In this document: in pieces, positions 23,864 through 34,250 of the stretch
Position numbering within the stretch: position 1 is the first letter of the stretch
How the letters are laid out: each line of letters opens with the position of its first letter
From: Apostichopus japonicus
Lineage: Eukaryota > Echinodermata > Holothuroidea > Aspidochirotida > Stichopodidae
Length of the DNA: 64,000 nucleotides
Assembly (NCBI RefSeq): GCF_037975245.1
Contig: NC_092567.1
Coordinates: 6,508,714-6,572,713, forward strand
Direction of reading: 5' to 3'
The notes under the pieces: generated by a model
What the model saw: the letters and a program-made list of their open reading frames with translations, nothing else
What the model was told of the DNA's origin: nothing
Database searches by the model: none
Translations under genes and position numbers: made by a program

Positions 23864-24089
23864 GGAGCAAAACACTGTTACTTTTTAAGAAAAAGTCGCA
23901 CAGGAGAAAGAACCATGGGCACGAAAACCAAACTACCGAACGACTGATCCGCTCTCAACCCCAGTCCCCATGCATCGGGACTGTGACTGTGTGATCATCG
24001 TCGGGTGTGAATCACCATTTCCCTCGAAAGGGAACATAAACTAGCCTACTCATGATCTTAGCCAAAAGGCCGAGGAGCAAAACACTGTT
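23864..24089 (-). repeat. U2-snRNA-headed SINE insertion with 16-bp target-site duplication
   Basis: A 194-bp insert (23880-24073) is flanked by perfect direct repeats GGAGCAAAACACTGTT at 23864-23879 and 24074-24089, the hallmark of LINE-mediated retrotransposition. Read on the minus strand it begins TCGGCCTTTTGGCTAAGATC, identical to nucleotides near the 5' end of U2 snRNA, with weaker U2-like similarity (TAGTTTATGTTC against TAGTATCTGTTC). It then passes into a TTCCCTTTCGAGGGAA hairpin and a body shared with 13971-14122. The 3' end is ACTTTTTCTTAAAAAGT. SINEU families (snRNA-derived SINEs) are known in other animals; membership here is inference. It is not a functional U2 gene, since the rest of U2 is absent. 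Confidence 0.82.
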
Positions 24090-24142
24090 TTGGTGATAAA
24101 ATGTACCAAGATACCTACCTCATATATGGAAACTTAAATTGG

Positions 24143-24525
24143 TTCACCGACTAACAAAACGTTAGTCCATCTGGTGCCTCTCCCGACTAACATAGCCTTA
24201 GTCAGTTGCTATACCGACTAATTTATTCCTTAGTCAGTTGGATTTCTTAGTCGGTCATCTTAGTCCGTCAGCTTAGTCGATCAACAATTTTTTAGTCGGT
24301 AAATGTTTATTAGTCAGTTACATTAGTTGGTGACATTAGTCGGTCTTTACCGACTAATTTATATGAGCCACCGACTAGTTTATAGCAGGTTTTACATTAG
24401 TCAGGATGGTGCCTCTCCCGACTAACCTTTCTTAGTCGGTATCGACTGACTAGTTGCACTGACTAGATTCACTGAAAGAATTAAACCCGACTAGTTTCAC
24501 TGACTAGTATCACTGAAAGAAAAGA
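24143..24525. repeat. Array of CCGACTAA / TTAGTCGG motifs (left array)
   Basis: About 25 copies of the 8-9-bp word ACCGACTAA or its complement TTAGTCGGT are mostly paired head to head around short AT spacers (CCGACTAACAAAACGTTAGTCC is the pattern). The array ends with two CACTGAAAGAA words. The counterpart is at 28670-28936. Such arrays are typical of the subterminal regions of CACTA/EnSpm-type transposons. Confidence 0.8.
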
Positions 24526-25144
24526 GAGCAGAAGAAACACAAATAATGTGTACGTTGGCAGTATTTATTTCTGATAAAACTTCTGATGTCTACAAAAGGC
24601 TGACTTTCGACAGACAGAGAAGAAATCACTGTAAATAAAATCTGAAAATCTGATTTTTTTTTCCAACAAAGTTAAGACAAGTTAATGGATCAAACATGAA
24701 TCGCAAAAGTATAGCACTGCACAATAATGCAAAGTTGAGTCTTGGGCAAGGGTTCCTCATGACTTTCGTTTTAAAGTGGTACCCCAAATCGACACCAGTT
24801 AAGTCTTCACGAACAAAGAGTGTTTCTCTTAACTACAAATGGCCTCCCTATTGTCTTCAGGAAGCCAAAATCTGCACCATTATTGACCTGTGAACAGAAA
24901 ATATGATATACGTGTAAGCACAGATACAGATATAGCACATGATAACTCACATTATCATAAACATACATTTACATTAAAATTTTATAACATATTGGGAGGT
25001 ATACATTTAAATCTAGGTCCCTCAAATTATAAGCCAGGAATAGCAGCTTTACCAAATTATTATTAGCTTTGCACAGCATAACACCAAGTTATTTCTCAAA
25101 GCGTAATAATTATGTTAATCATGTTAATAATGATCCCAATAGAC
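24526..25144. other. Sequence between motif array and palindrome; possible minus-strand terminal exon
   Basis: On the minus strand TTCTGTTCACAG (ending about 24889) opens a frame of about 26 codons (VNNGADFGFLK then TIGRPFVVKRN) that closes at a TGA near 24811. This could be a last exon of a transposon gene, but the evidence is weak. The 65-codon plus-strand frame at 24696-24893 covers the same stretch. Confidence 0.25.
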
Positions 25145-26686
25145 CGGGATCCCAGAGGGTTTGGTTAGCTGGGAATGTAACCAATTGCCTTGTACATCAC
25201 AATGTTCACAGTGCATTCCTGTACAGTATATGAAACCAGACGACTGGCAAACCGACTGTGGTGGGTGTGGCTGGGAGAGCAATTTTAAAGTCACCTGATA
25301 GCTAACCTAGATCAGTTTTCATGGTAACACATCAAAGTAAGTACAATATGTCAGGTATGGCCCCAAGAGCAACAAATGGCCATTGCCAGTAATTATTGGT
25401 GGTGGGGTACCCCTGCCAGTGATCTATAATTGACCCCTCAAGGCTGACCTAGGTCAGCTCATGAGGTAACCACTTGAAACCTACTGGAAAATGTTGGTTA
25501 GGGCTTCAGATACAACTGATGGGCATTGCCAGTAATTTTTATTGGTGGGGTACCCCTGCCAGTAGACCCCCAAAATGCCCATCCCCCATTGACCTAGATG
25601 AGCTCATGATGTAACCAGTTGAAAACTACTGGAAAATGGTATCACTTCATATGTAAGGGATGGGAATTTCCAGTAATTTATATTGGGGGGGGGGGGGGGG
25701 GGTACCCCTGCCAGTAGACCCCCAAAATGCCCATTCCCTCATTGACTTAGGTCAGCTCATGAGATAACCAGTTGAAAAATTACTGGAATATGATAGGTAT
25801 CACTTCATATGTAAGGGATGGGCATTTCCAGTCATTTACATTGGTGGGGTAACCCTGTCAGTAGACCCCCAAAATGCCCATCCCCCATTGACCTAGATTA
25901 GCTCATGAGGTAACCAGTTGAAAACTACTGTAAAATGATTGGCAGGACTCATATATGTAAGGGATGGGCATTTCCAGTAATTTATATTAGTGGGGTACCC
26001 CTGCCAGTAGACCCCCAAAAAGCCCCCCCCCCCTCATTGATCTAGGTCAGCTCATGATTTAACCAGTTGAAAACTACTGGAAAATTATTGACAGGATTCT
26101 ATATGTAAGGGATGGGCGGACTCTGGCAGTGGTGGCCCACCAATATAAAATACTGGAAATGCCCATCCTTACATATGAAGTGATACCTATCATTTTCCTG
26201 TAGGTTTCAACTGGTCAAATCATGAGCTCACCTAGGTCAATGAGGGGATGGGCATACTGGGGGTCTACTAGCAGGGGTACCCCACCAATAAAAATTACTG
26301 GCAATGCCCATCCCTTGTATCTGAAGTCCTAACCAACATTTTCCAGTAGGTTTCAAGTGGTTACCTCATGAGCTGACCTAGGTCAGCCGTGAGGGGTCAA
26401 TTATAGATCACTGGCAGGGGTACCCCACAACCAATAATTACTGGCAATGGCCATTTGTTGCTCTTGGGGCCATACTGTACCTGACACATTGTTCTTACTT
26501 TGATGTGGTTACCATGAAAGCTGCTCTAGGTTAGCTATTAGGTGACTTTAAAATTGCTCTCCCAGCCACATCCACCACAGTCGGTTTGCCAGTCGTCAGG
26601 TTTCATATACAGGAATGCATTGTGAACATTGTGATGTACCAGGCAATTGGTTACCTTCCCAGCTAACCAAACCCTCTGGACTCCCG
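25145..26686. repeat. 1.5-kb imperfect palindrome with internal about 145-bp tandem units
   Basis: The outer arms (25145-25390 and 26440-26686) are inverted copies with about 90% identity over CAGAGGGTTTGGTTAGCTGG, ACCGACTGTGGTGG, GGCTGGGAGAGCAATTTTAA and more. Inside, the left arm has about five direct units of roughly 145 bp (cores near 25381, 25524, 25665, 25823 and 25970) built on GGCATTTCCAGTAATTTATA, GGGGTACCCCTGCCAGT and CCTAGGTCAGCTCATGAGGT. The right arm has about two and a half inverted units. The centre is near 26118-26160. A transcript would fold into a long hairpin. Confidence 0.92.
25152..25298 (+). CDS. Cys-rich open segment in the left palindrome arm
   Basis: A 48-codon frame ends at a TGA and reads PEGLVSWECNQLPCTSQCSQC, then MKPDDWQTDCGGCGW. 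Its cysteine spacing C-x5-C-x3-C-x2-C...C-x2-C resembles a zinc-binding knuckle. The inverted right arm has lost two of these cysteines (to Gly) and is shifted by a 5-bp deletion, so only the left arm keeps the motif intact. This looks like a transposon gene end duplicated into both arms. No ATG is present, so an upstream exon would be needed. No family recognised. Confidence 0.3.
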   Translation, partial: PEGLVSWECNQLPCTSQCSQCIPVQYMKPDDWQTDCGGCGWESNFKVT

Positions 26687-26842
26687 CTCTACAGATCAGT
26701 GAAAATTTGACCAAACTTATGAAGCTTGCACGTAAATGATATACTAGACTGGTTTTTTTTTTAAAACAGGTTATGAAAAGTATCTTAAATATCATTAAAC
26801 AGTTGGGTACAATAGTTAAACTCACTCTTCCATCTTTTTTCT

Positions 26843-27040
26843 CTATGGTACTTGTTCCTTTGCTTTTTGGACTCTTGGATAAACTCTTTTGTTCTGCGAA
26901 GGGTACCAATATATCATCTTAAAACATGTCTTTAAGCCATATATAACACAGTTCTCCTCTTCTGTTGTTGCCTCCACACTGGTGTCGTACATCACAGGAA
27001 AGCTCACCCTTGACTTAGATATTTGGCTTTTCAATTCCTG
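26843..27040 (-). CDS. Candidate minus-strand exon, unidentified
   Basis: On the minus strand TTTCTTTCTTCCAG (acceptor at 27041-27042) opens a 65-codon frame with balanced composition (SKSRVSFPVMYDTSVEATTE, then a charged tail) ending in TAG at 26843-26845. A GGAAGA|GTGAGT donor just beyond (near 26833) lies in a different frame, so either the exon is terminal or a frameshift has occurred. It sits between the two CCGACTAA arrays and beside the palindrome, and may belong to a transposon gene. Confidence 0.35.
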   Translation of the reverse strand, partial: QELKSQISKSRVSFPVMYDTSVEATTEEENCVIYGLKTCFKMIYWYPSQNKRVYPRVQKAKEQVP

Positions 27041-28669
27041 CTGGAAGAAAGAAATAGCAAAGTATTCATCATTTGAAAAAAAAAATAAAATAAAGTTGTC
27101 ACCACAAAGTTATGTGAGATTTGCTTCCACTATAGTCTCAAAAAACAATCCCAAAGTTTGAAGCAGACTGTATAAAGCTGAAAATTTGAACGAGAGTGTC
27201 ATCACCATTGCAACCAGAATCAAATGCCCAGAATACAGAGATAATAAAACATGGGCTAAATCTTTGTTTGTTTTTATGATCTTTAAAAATATAAAATTTT
27301 AGAAACAGAAATGCACTGAGCCAACTTATTTATAGGCCTAATCGTTTTTAGTTGTTATTTTGCTTGCTCATATAACAAGCCTGTTTAGACCTAGGCTAGA
27401 GGAGAATCAGTACTTTGTTACACTAAGTTTGTCTTCGGTCGTTTTGATATAGTCTTACTAGTAGTACTAAAGTATATAATGGACCGGCGAAGACTAGAGA
27501 ATACCCAGAGTTTTAGCAACTGCGTTAAACTGTATCATCTGATCTATTATTTACGCCAATGAGTTTCATTCAATCTAGGATCAAAAAGAGAAAATTAATT
27601 AATCTTAACCTTTAAACTTTGCTACTAAACAGATATGCTTGAATTACAAATAAATGTCAAAAAAACATCATAATCTAAGAATCGATGCATATACATATAC
27701 ATAAACAGAATAATTTGAATTCGCGCAAGTGAACCCTGCACTACATTGGACAGAAAAAAAAACGTGCAATTAGACCACACTAAACATACTCAATTTTCCG
27801 TTACTTCTACATAAAATATCAATGCAAATACAACAACTTACTCTTTTGGCAGTATACTAAAAGCACATGTTATAATAACTTCAGACTATCAAGCTTTCCT
27901 GAGAAAAAACGGTTAATACTTCTTACAGTAAGCAAGTCGACCGTGAAGGAATGTCGCAATTGTTTCCTGGGCGTGACCGGAAATTAAATACTAAAAAATG
28001 ATAAATGAAAAGGTTAAATAGAACTGAAGCGTGCATCCTGACTGCTCGCAACATATAATACCGTTGACTAGCCAACATAATTTGTTCAGCCTACTGTGAC
28101 TGTACGTTTGAAGGTCTAGCCTTGCTTATTCAATATCACAAAGCCTACCCATTTAGATTCACATGGGAAATTACAGGAAATCTTTACCAAATGAGTGTAG
28201 ACTTCAAATAAACTATTGAGCCTTATAGTTCCAGCATTTGTTTGGGAATAAATAAGAAGATTATGTGCCACTGTTCAATCTAGCCCAATACACACATAAC
28301 ACATTGTTAATTGGTGTTTAGGATGCACACTTTAGTGTTGAGAATGCACTGCAGTACCCAGTAGAAGCCTATAGGCTACTCACTGTCATTGCACTTGTGT
28401 ATTGCGAAACGCCAACGTGACAACGGTAGCGTTACACTAACCATAATACAGTACTTGTGCCAGTGGCCTAACAATTAACTTTAATTTTACCTTCAAATTA
28501 AAGGAATAACAGGTAGGCCGATGATGCAGTTAATACCTCCATTCTTCTAAAGACCTTCTTGGGTGATTTACGGTTGAAAGTTGCTTAGAGTGATCGTATG
28601 AAACTATGCCAAGCCCAGCAAGCTGCCGTTGCCTCTCGGTTTCCAAATTGAAGTGAATCGAATTGGGTT
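27041..28669. other. AT-rich sequence inside the array-bounded region
   Basis: No long frame or repeat partner was recognised. Several short A/T runs only. Confidence 0.5.
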
Positions 28670-28936
28670 AAAATACATTAGTCTGTCGACACCGACTAAG
28701 CTACGATTATGGCGTAAATCGGGTGTCCGTATCGTTCTTAGTCCATGGGTTAAAATACCTTAGTCCGTCGCCACCGACTAAGCTGCGATTATATTTTCCT
28801 TAGTCAGTGTAAACTAACTAAGAAGCAGCGATGAAACGAAGAGTTTTGCTAGTCCGTGTGCATTGACTAACGTTACAGACTAATTTAACGTTAGTCCGTG
28901 GCAATATTGACTAGTTTATTTTTTCAGTGTAGGTAG
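28670..28936. repeat. Array of ACTAAG/CTTAGTC motifs (right array) ending in TTTTTTCAGTG
   Basis: Repeated CACCGACTAAGC and CTTAGTCCGTCG words, again as facing pairs, end at TAGTTTATTTTTTCAGTG (28932). Read inward on the minus strand this end is CACTGAAAAAATAAACTAGT, a CACTG-type terminus like that of CACTA/EnSpm or Chapaev elements. The matching left terminus (CACTGAAAG near 24470 or 24508) is ambiguous and no target-site duplication could be fixed. Confidence 0.7.
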
Positions 28937-29074
28937 CGTGGTTAAGATTTCAATTCTAACCAGTACTTCACATACGGAGTAGTAGTACAACATCCGTACT
29001 TAGTTTAATAGCGTAAGTATAAATGCAATGTACTAACAAAACAACAATATCTCACACGTTTAAGTTCAGCTGGT

Positions 29075-29440
29075 GTCTAACAATGTATTATATTATACAT
29101 CAAGTTTAATTATACAAGTATAAATAAACAACGAAAAAATTGCTGGGAATGATAAACAAAGAAAAAGAGGATTTCAAGTTTTAAACAGTAAACAATATAA
29201 TCAGCATCTCATGAATAATCATCAACCATAAACATAAACGTGAGAGAGTATTAATACGCCATTTTCAGTGAATTAGGTTTACAGTACCTTTCACGTTAAT
29301 GTATGTAAAGGTGAACATGAATTTATGAATGGTTGGGTATACGTCATGGACAGAAACGAATCATACAGTCTCCGGCCCTATACACCATACAAAGTTCACT
29401 AATATATTGGTCACTCAGCCGCTTGAGGAATTCTTTTAAA
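29075..29440 (+). repeat. Duplicated block C, copy 1
   Basis: It is colinear with 35795-36205: shared TTAATTATACAAGTATAAAT, GCATCTCATGAATAATCATC, ATGAATGGTTGGG and CACTCAGC-GCTTGAGGAA. The minus and plus frames are all short. Confidence 0.85.
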
Positions 29441-29625
29441 AAAAGAAAACGTAAATACCTTGATCTGCAGAGTAAAATTTGTTATTAATCAGGAAAAAAA
29501 GATTCAACCATAGCAGTACCATATATGTCGGACACCACCAAGAAAACCAATTAAATCCCTTTATAAATCGAATGATTGCTTCTGAAGGAAGGTCTATTAC
29601 ACCCTAGCCATCCCTCCTATAGACT
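29441..29625 (+). repeat. Duplicated block B, copy 2
   Basis: It matches 16195-16380, and here follows directly on block C. Confidence 0.75.
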
Positions 29626-30414
29626 CTTTTTTAGGCTTGCTATTGTAAACTGATGTGAGAAGTCATTTAAGTTTAAGGTTGGGACGATTGTTTTCTTCAA
29701 TTTCCAGTCAGCATTTTTACCCATTACATACACAGTAGGCAAATATGACGTCATTCGATCAGACCACATAATATAGCTTGTATAGGCAAGCAATACTAAC
29801 TAAGAAAACCTGTCGTAAACAATTGTCAACAATATAAGTACGGTTCATTATTATTATTATTATTATTATAATATATATATATTAAGTAACGACAGTTAAC
29901 GATAACTCTTGTGTATGGTATATACTCTACAAACAATGGCAAGCCAAAGGGGGAGGGGAGGGGGGGGGAGGGTGGTCGACCGCCCATCGTCCTTCACGGA
30001 ATTGTTATGGCGTAAGAAATATTTATTAGCAAAGCCTTGCGCTTAGAACTACTTATATGGATGACATTTATATTCTAAATACGCCTCAAAATGAACCAAT
30101 TGACGTTTACTGGGGGGAGGGGGAGGGGTGTACCCTAGACCCACTACGCGAAAGTCGGCTTGAATGACCACAGGACATCATCCTCTCATTTATGAAATCT
30201 TTGGTTCACATCTAGTCCTTTTTGGAATGGTTCAGGTTCCTAACTAAATCCCTCCATGGACAGGTTTGAATATGTCCTCCACTTTTTAAATCCTGCGCAC
30301 GCGTACCTGTCTATGACCCCTGCAGGGAGCTGTAGTACATGACTATCGGGCCGTACAATGTAGTGTCTGTGTTGCTTCATACCTTGCAAGGAACTGCAGT
30401 CACGGAATGAAGAG
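29626..30414. other. Intronic sequence with ATT microsatellite
   Basis: ATT/AT run at about 29848-29882 and G-rich low-complexity words near 29950 and 30115. No gene seen. Confidence 0.5.
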
Positions 30415-30912
30415 AAAGGGAGCTGTCACTGAGTTCTTTGCAGTAACTTGATCTGTCATAATATATAATGAGTGTATATCATAATTGTAATTAAGTAATC
30501 ATAATTAGGGAGCGGAGCATAAAGAGCTCCCTGCTTTAAATATGGAGCTGTCACTGAGATCTCCCTGATATTATTAGGGGGTGATCCCTGGGAAGAGCTC
30601 CCTGCTATAATTGAGGAGCTGTTACATATAGAGCTCCCTAGTATTATTAGGGAGCTCTCACTGAGAATAGCTCCCTGCTATAATTAGGAAGCTGTCACTG
30701 AGAAGAGCTCCCTGCTATAATTGAGGAGCTGTTACATATAGAGCTCCCTGCTATAATTAGGGAGCTTACTTTGAGATATCTCCCTGCTATAATTAGGAAG
30801 CTGTTACTGAGATATCTCCCTGCTATAATTAGGGAGCTGTGTCATATTGAGCTCCGTACTGTAATTAGACATCTGTCTTCGAGAGAGACCCTGTTATAAT
30901 TAGGGAGCCCCC
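30415..30912. repeat. Minisatellite of hairpin units (AGCTCCCT...AGGGAGCT), copy 2
   Basis: About nine units of GAGCTCCCTGCTATAATTA/GGGAGCTGTCACTGAGA type, sister to 14665-15252. Both arrays are followed by the same flanking block. Confidence 0.9.
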
Positions 30913-31650
30913 TCGTTATTACATGTTATTTTTGTGTGCATACGTATATGCATACAGGATCAAAGTATCAACAGATAACTGTATTAGTGATGTACTAAAC
31001 TGTTTGTTCCTTATGTAAATATCGGGTGACCGAATGTTAAATAAACAATATGAGTAGCGTGATATATATATTCTGATTTTCATCACCGTTACAAGTAAAC
31101 AGGGGCGTCAATCCGATTTAAAACGTGGAGGGGGGGGGGGGGGACGTAGTCGATTCGAGTATTCCGGCCGTAAGTACTATCTAAGCGGAGCGCCACCATC
31201 GGCTGGTGCGCAAGAAAATTTCGGATTGCAATACCTGCCAGATCGCTGGAGATGGCACTTGCCAGGCTGGATAGCAGCCATCTAGTTGCGTGATATCGGG
31301 TGAAAATTACAAATTCCTCAGAAATCTGCAATAAAGTTCATGCGACCTTCATTTTTGGTGGATTATGTCTTTTATTAGGGATTCTAATTGACATGAACAT
31401 TAGAACCCAGTGCAAGTTGACAAATGATGCGGCGAACTGGAACCCCAGCCCCATTAGGCCTTGTTTTAGGATAGAATACCCCTCAATTGTTCAAACCGAT
31501 GACAACTAACAATCTGTGAATAGGTCCCATGTGAGTGGTGGCTAACGTGATGAAGGCATCCAAATAAATCAGTGGTTGTTCGTTGGAGTCCTCACGCAAG
31601 TTACCTCTGGTAATCGGGTGAATTCTGGCCGGAGCGTACTATGTAACCAG

Positions 31651-32595
31651 CGTGTACCCAGGAACGTAGCTAAGGCCTGGTGATTGAGGGGAGGGGGGTT
31701 GGGCGTGAAGTGGCTGAAAATCCAACTGGATGGGTTTAAGCCAGAAAATTCCGACTGATGCTTTGTACCCCACCCCACCCCCCACACCCTCGCGTTACTC
31801 GTCAACGATACGGTCAGTTTCAGTCAGAAACCCAATCTTTCGCGACTGCACTTTTGTCCAGAACTTTTTTTCGATACATTTGTACCCACTGGCACTCCTT
31901 TCACAAATTTATTAGCCCCCCCCCCCACCCCAACCAAATATTTTTGTGAAATTTCGGGCAAAATGCTGTTAATTTTTCGTGCACCTATACTGAAAGAAAG
32001 ATAATTTGCAATGTGTTATTCAGTAGTTGAACTTATATTATAATTACCATTAATATTGTAACGACTTTCAAATAATTCTAACCAATATGGAAGGGTAATA
32101 AGACGGAAATGATTGTATGCTATTAACATGCGATTTTTTAACACCGATGCATGTCTATATGATATGCATTAGCGTATGGAACGCGCGCGAAAAATTGTGG
32201 TTATATTTTTCCGGCAAGTCGTTAACCCCCCCCCCCCCCCCAATTAAATTGACTCCTAAGCCTATGACGGTAGTTCTATTAGGCATTTCTTAATTGGAGT
32301 ATTCAAAATCATAGGAAGTTTTGTACGGTGGAGTATAAGAATCGCGTGATACAATTTCTCAAAGTGGCAAGGAAAACGTGGTAAATATGACAGATTAAAG
32401 GTAAATTTTGATCGACATTTTTTAATTTTTAGGTCATTCACAATCACAGGAATTTATGAATAGGACTAGATAAACTAGAGTGTGACAGTCGGAAATTCCG
32501 ACTGTCGCACTCCTATTTTCAAACTATCGTCAGTTTGACCAAGTTTGGGGTGAGACACTTACACACCCCTCTCTAGCGACGTCCCTGCGTGTACC
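31651..32595 (+). mobile_element. Nested hAT-like element, 929 bp, with 8-bp TSD CGTGTACC
   Basis: The element spans 31659-32587 inside the larger hAT copy. Its ends are CAGGAACGTAGCTAAG and, inverted, CAGGGACGTCGCTAGA. It is flanked by perfect CGTGTACC at 31651-31658 and 32588-32595. It contains a strong hairpin, GACAGTCGGAA-ATTCCGACTGTC, near 32486-32508. No transposase frame. It inserted after the host element, since it splits that element's interior. Confidence 0.88.
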
Positions 32596-32694
32596 CAGTG
32601 TTCTCACTGTAGATTAAACTCCGGAATCACTCAACAACAAGGTAACATGGGATGCGCTGCCACGGAATATGCTCCCGATTTCATTTCCCTAATA

Positions 32695-33324
32695 TTAGGG
32701 AACGGGCACCGTCTTTGAAACACCATCTACAACTAAACAACCACTATGTACAAGCTTTGACTCTAGCATTGAAGTGTCGTCTCTTATGATGACGGAGCGC
32801 ACTATTTTCAACTGGAATCGCCCGAAGATGCGACGTCTGTAACTCCGAGGAACCAACGAACTTAACTCCTCAGGCTTCAACTGGGCTAGACGTTCGCGGT
32901 GAATATAACAAACCATCACATGGTTCAGCCTCTGTTGAGTCATGGTGCTCCGTAGCCTTGTCTTCAAACGCCTCAAAGCACTAAAAGATCCCTCGGCTTC
33001 CGTCGAACTGGCGGAGGAGACGAGGAGCAACCACAAGAGAGCTTCGACTTCACCAAACATAGCCCGTACCGCTGGATTCATCAACTTGAATAGGTGTCTA
33101 TACCCTTCAACCGACAACAACTGGAACTGGCCTTGAAAAAAAGGCAGATTGTCGGAGAGCGCAGGGTACCAACTCACGAGATCTGGGTGGAACTCTCGAT
33201 TCAGCAACATTGAGTGATATTCGATGATATGAATCCTGAGATGTGTAAATCCTAACCAAATAGAGACGCGACATTACTTTTTCCAAATGTGTGGGGGAAC
33301 ACTTGATATTGTTTTCCCCACCCA
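32695..33324 (-). pseudogene. hAT transposase C-terminal remnant (dimerisation domain)
   Basis: A 171-codon minus-strand frame (32695-33210), with related residues upstream in another frame to about 33324, carries the hAT-family dimerisation signature. LLVSSASSTEAE is followed by GSFSALRRLKTRLRSTM and RLNHVMVCYIHRE. This is the conserved C-terminal block of hAT transposases and of the related ZMYM1/THAP-linked hAT genes, which mediates transposase oligomerisation. A full hAT transposase is usually over 500 residues; the catalytic DDE core, the BED-type finger and most of the protein are absent, and a frame change lies near 33200. It starts only about 50 bp inside the right terminal repeat, so the 5' part was deleted. 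Confidence 0.85.
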
Positions 33325-33440
33325 TCGAAATGTGGGGGGCGTGTCCCCCGTCCCCCTGGATTGACGCCCATGCAAGTAAACATTACACGACGATTGCATA
33401 TCTGTTTGCATTGACTCAAGTGTGTTATAACACTGCAGCT

Positions 33441-34166
33441 GGTACACAGTGACTCAGAACAGAGCGAACTGAACGAATGCTACACATTCCATGTACGATA
33501 CTTCCTCAGCGCTAACCTAGGCCTCAAATTTTACAAGTCATTCACTTTCTTTGTAATGAGCGGATAAAATGGGAGGCGGGAAAAATGGAGATGGGAGACG
33601 TTTGGGGGGGGGGGCATGGGTGTGAAAAGGTGAAAGATAGTTTCATCAATCTGGGCATTTCTTCGTATGCAAGCTTGATTTTCAGCACGAGACTATGTTC
33701 TCGCTGTTCGCGAGTCAGGAGATGAATTAAAATAAATCAAGGCAGATAAAGGTGCTCATTTATACATTGCGTACCTCTGTTTCATGTTGAGATCAAGTCA
33801 TGAAATGTAGCATATCATAACAAACACCTCAATCGTGTCTCCGCTCTTAATTACATTAATGTAATGCTTTATTCTCTCATTTACAAATCCTCCAACTTCT
33901 TGTCTAATTTCAACATTCATTGTGGGCAAATTAATTCAAATCCTCCTCATTAAACGATAGAGGATGGTATCACCGGATTGTGGATAATACTGCTTAAAAT
34001 GTCTTTGTTTGTTTTGAGATGTGACAGCCTCGAGTTTTGCGAACATATTGTTTCACTAATCAGTTATTACTTCAAATTAAAATCAGACAATGATTAGTTT
34101 ACCAGTATATAGGCGTAGGAGATAACGCTACAAACACAACCAGAAGCTTTTAAAAAATGCTCTGAT
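33441..34166. other. Intronic sequence, nothing recognised
   Basis: Contains a poly-G tract near 33604 and the short match to 15811 near 33961. No gene seen. Confidence 0.5.
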
Positions 34167-34250
34167 CAGGAGCGTCAATCCGAATTGAGAGTTGGGTGGG
34201 GTGAGGGGGCATACATAATAGAACATGATAAAAACTAACAGAGTCGAGTC
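34167..34250 (+). mobile_element. Left-end fragment of the CAGGGGCGTCAATCC hAT family
   Basis: CAGGAGCGTCAATCCGAATT at 34167 matches the terminus of the 31100-33372 element with one change. No matching right end was found. Confidence 0.5.

Larger units (their letters stand above)
31092..33380 (-). mobile_element. hAT transposon, 2273 bp, with 8-bp TSD CAAGTAAA
   Basis: The element spans 31100-33372. Its ends are CAGGGGCGTCAATCC and, on the opposite strand, CATGGGCGTCAATCC (14 of 15 identical). It is flanked by perfect 8-bp duplications CAAGTAAA at 31092-31099 and 33373-33380, the hAT signature. The paralogous block at 15253-15640 shows the empty site. Inside are, left to right, the GCGCCA hairpin module (core about 31190-31210), a nested hAT-like element (31659-32587), and a minus-strand transposase C-terminal remnant. 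The 5' part of the transposase is missing, so the element is non-autonomous. Confidence 0.93.

Noticed and set aside
24040-24073. Functional U2 snRNA gene
   Set aside because: Only the first part of U2 is present; Sm site and 3' stem-loops are missing, and the piece lies within a SINE insertion.
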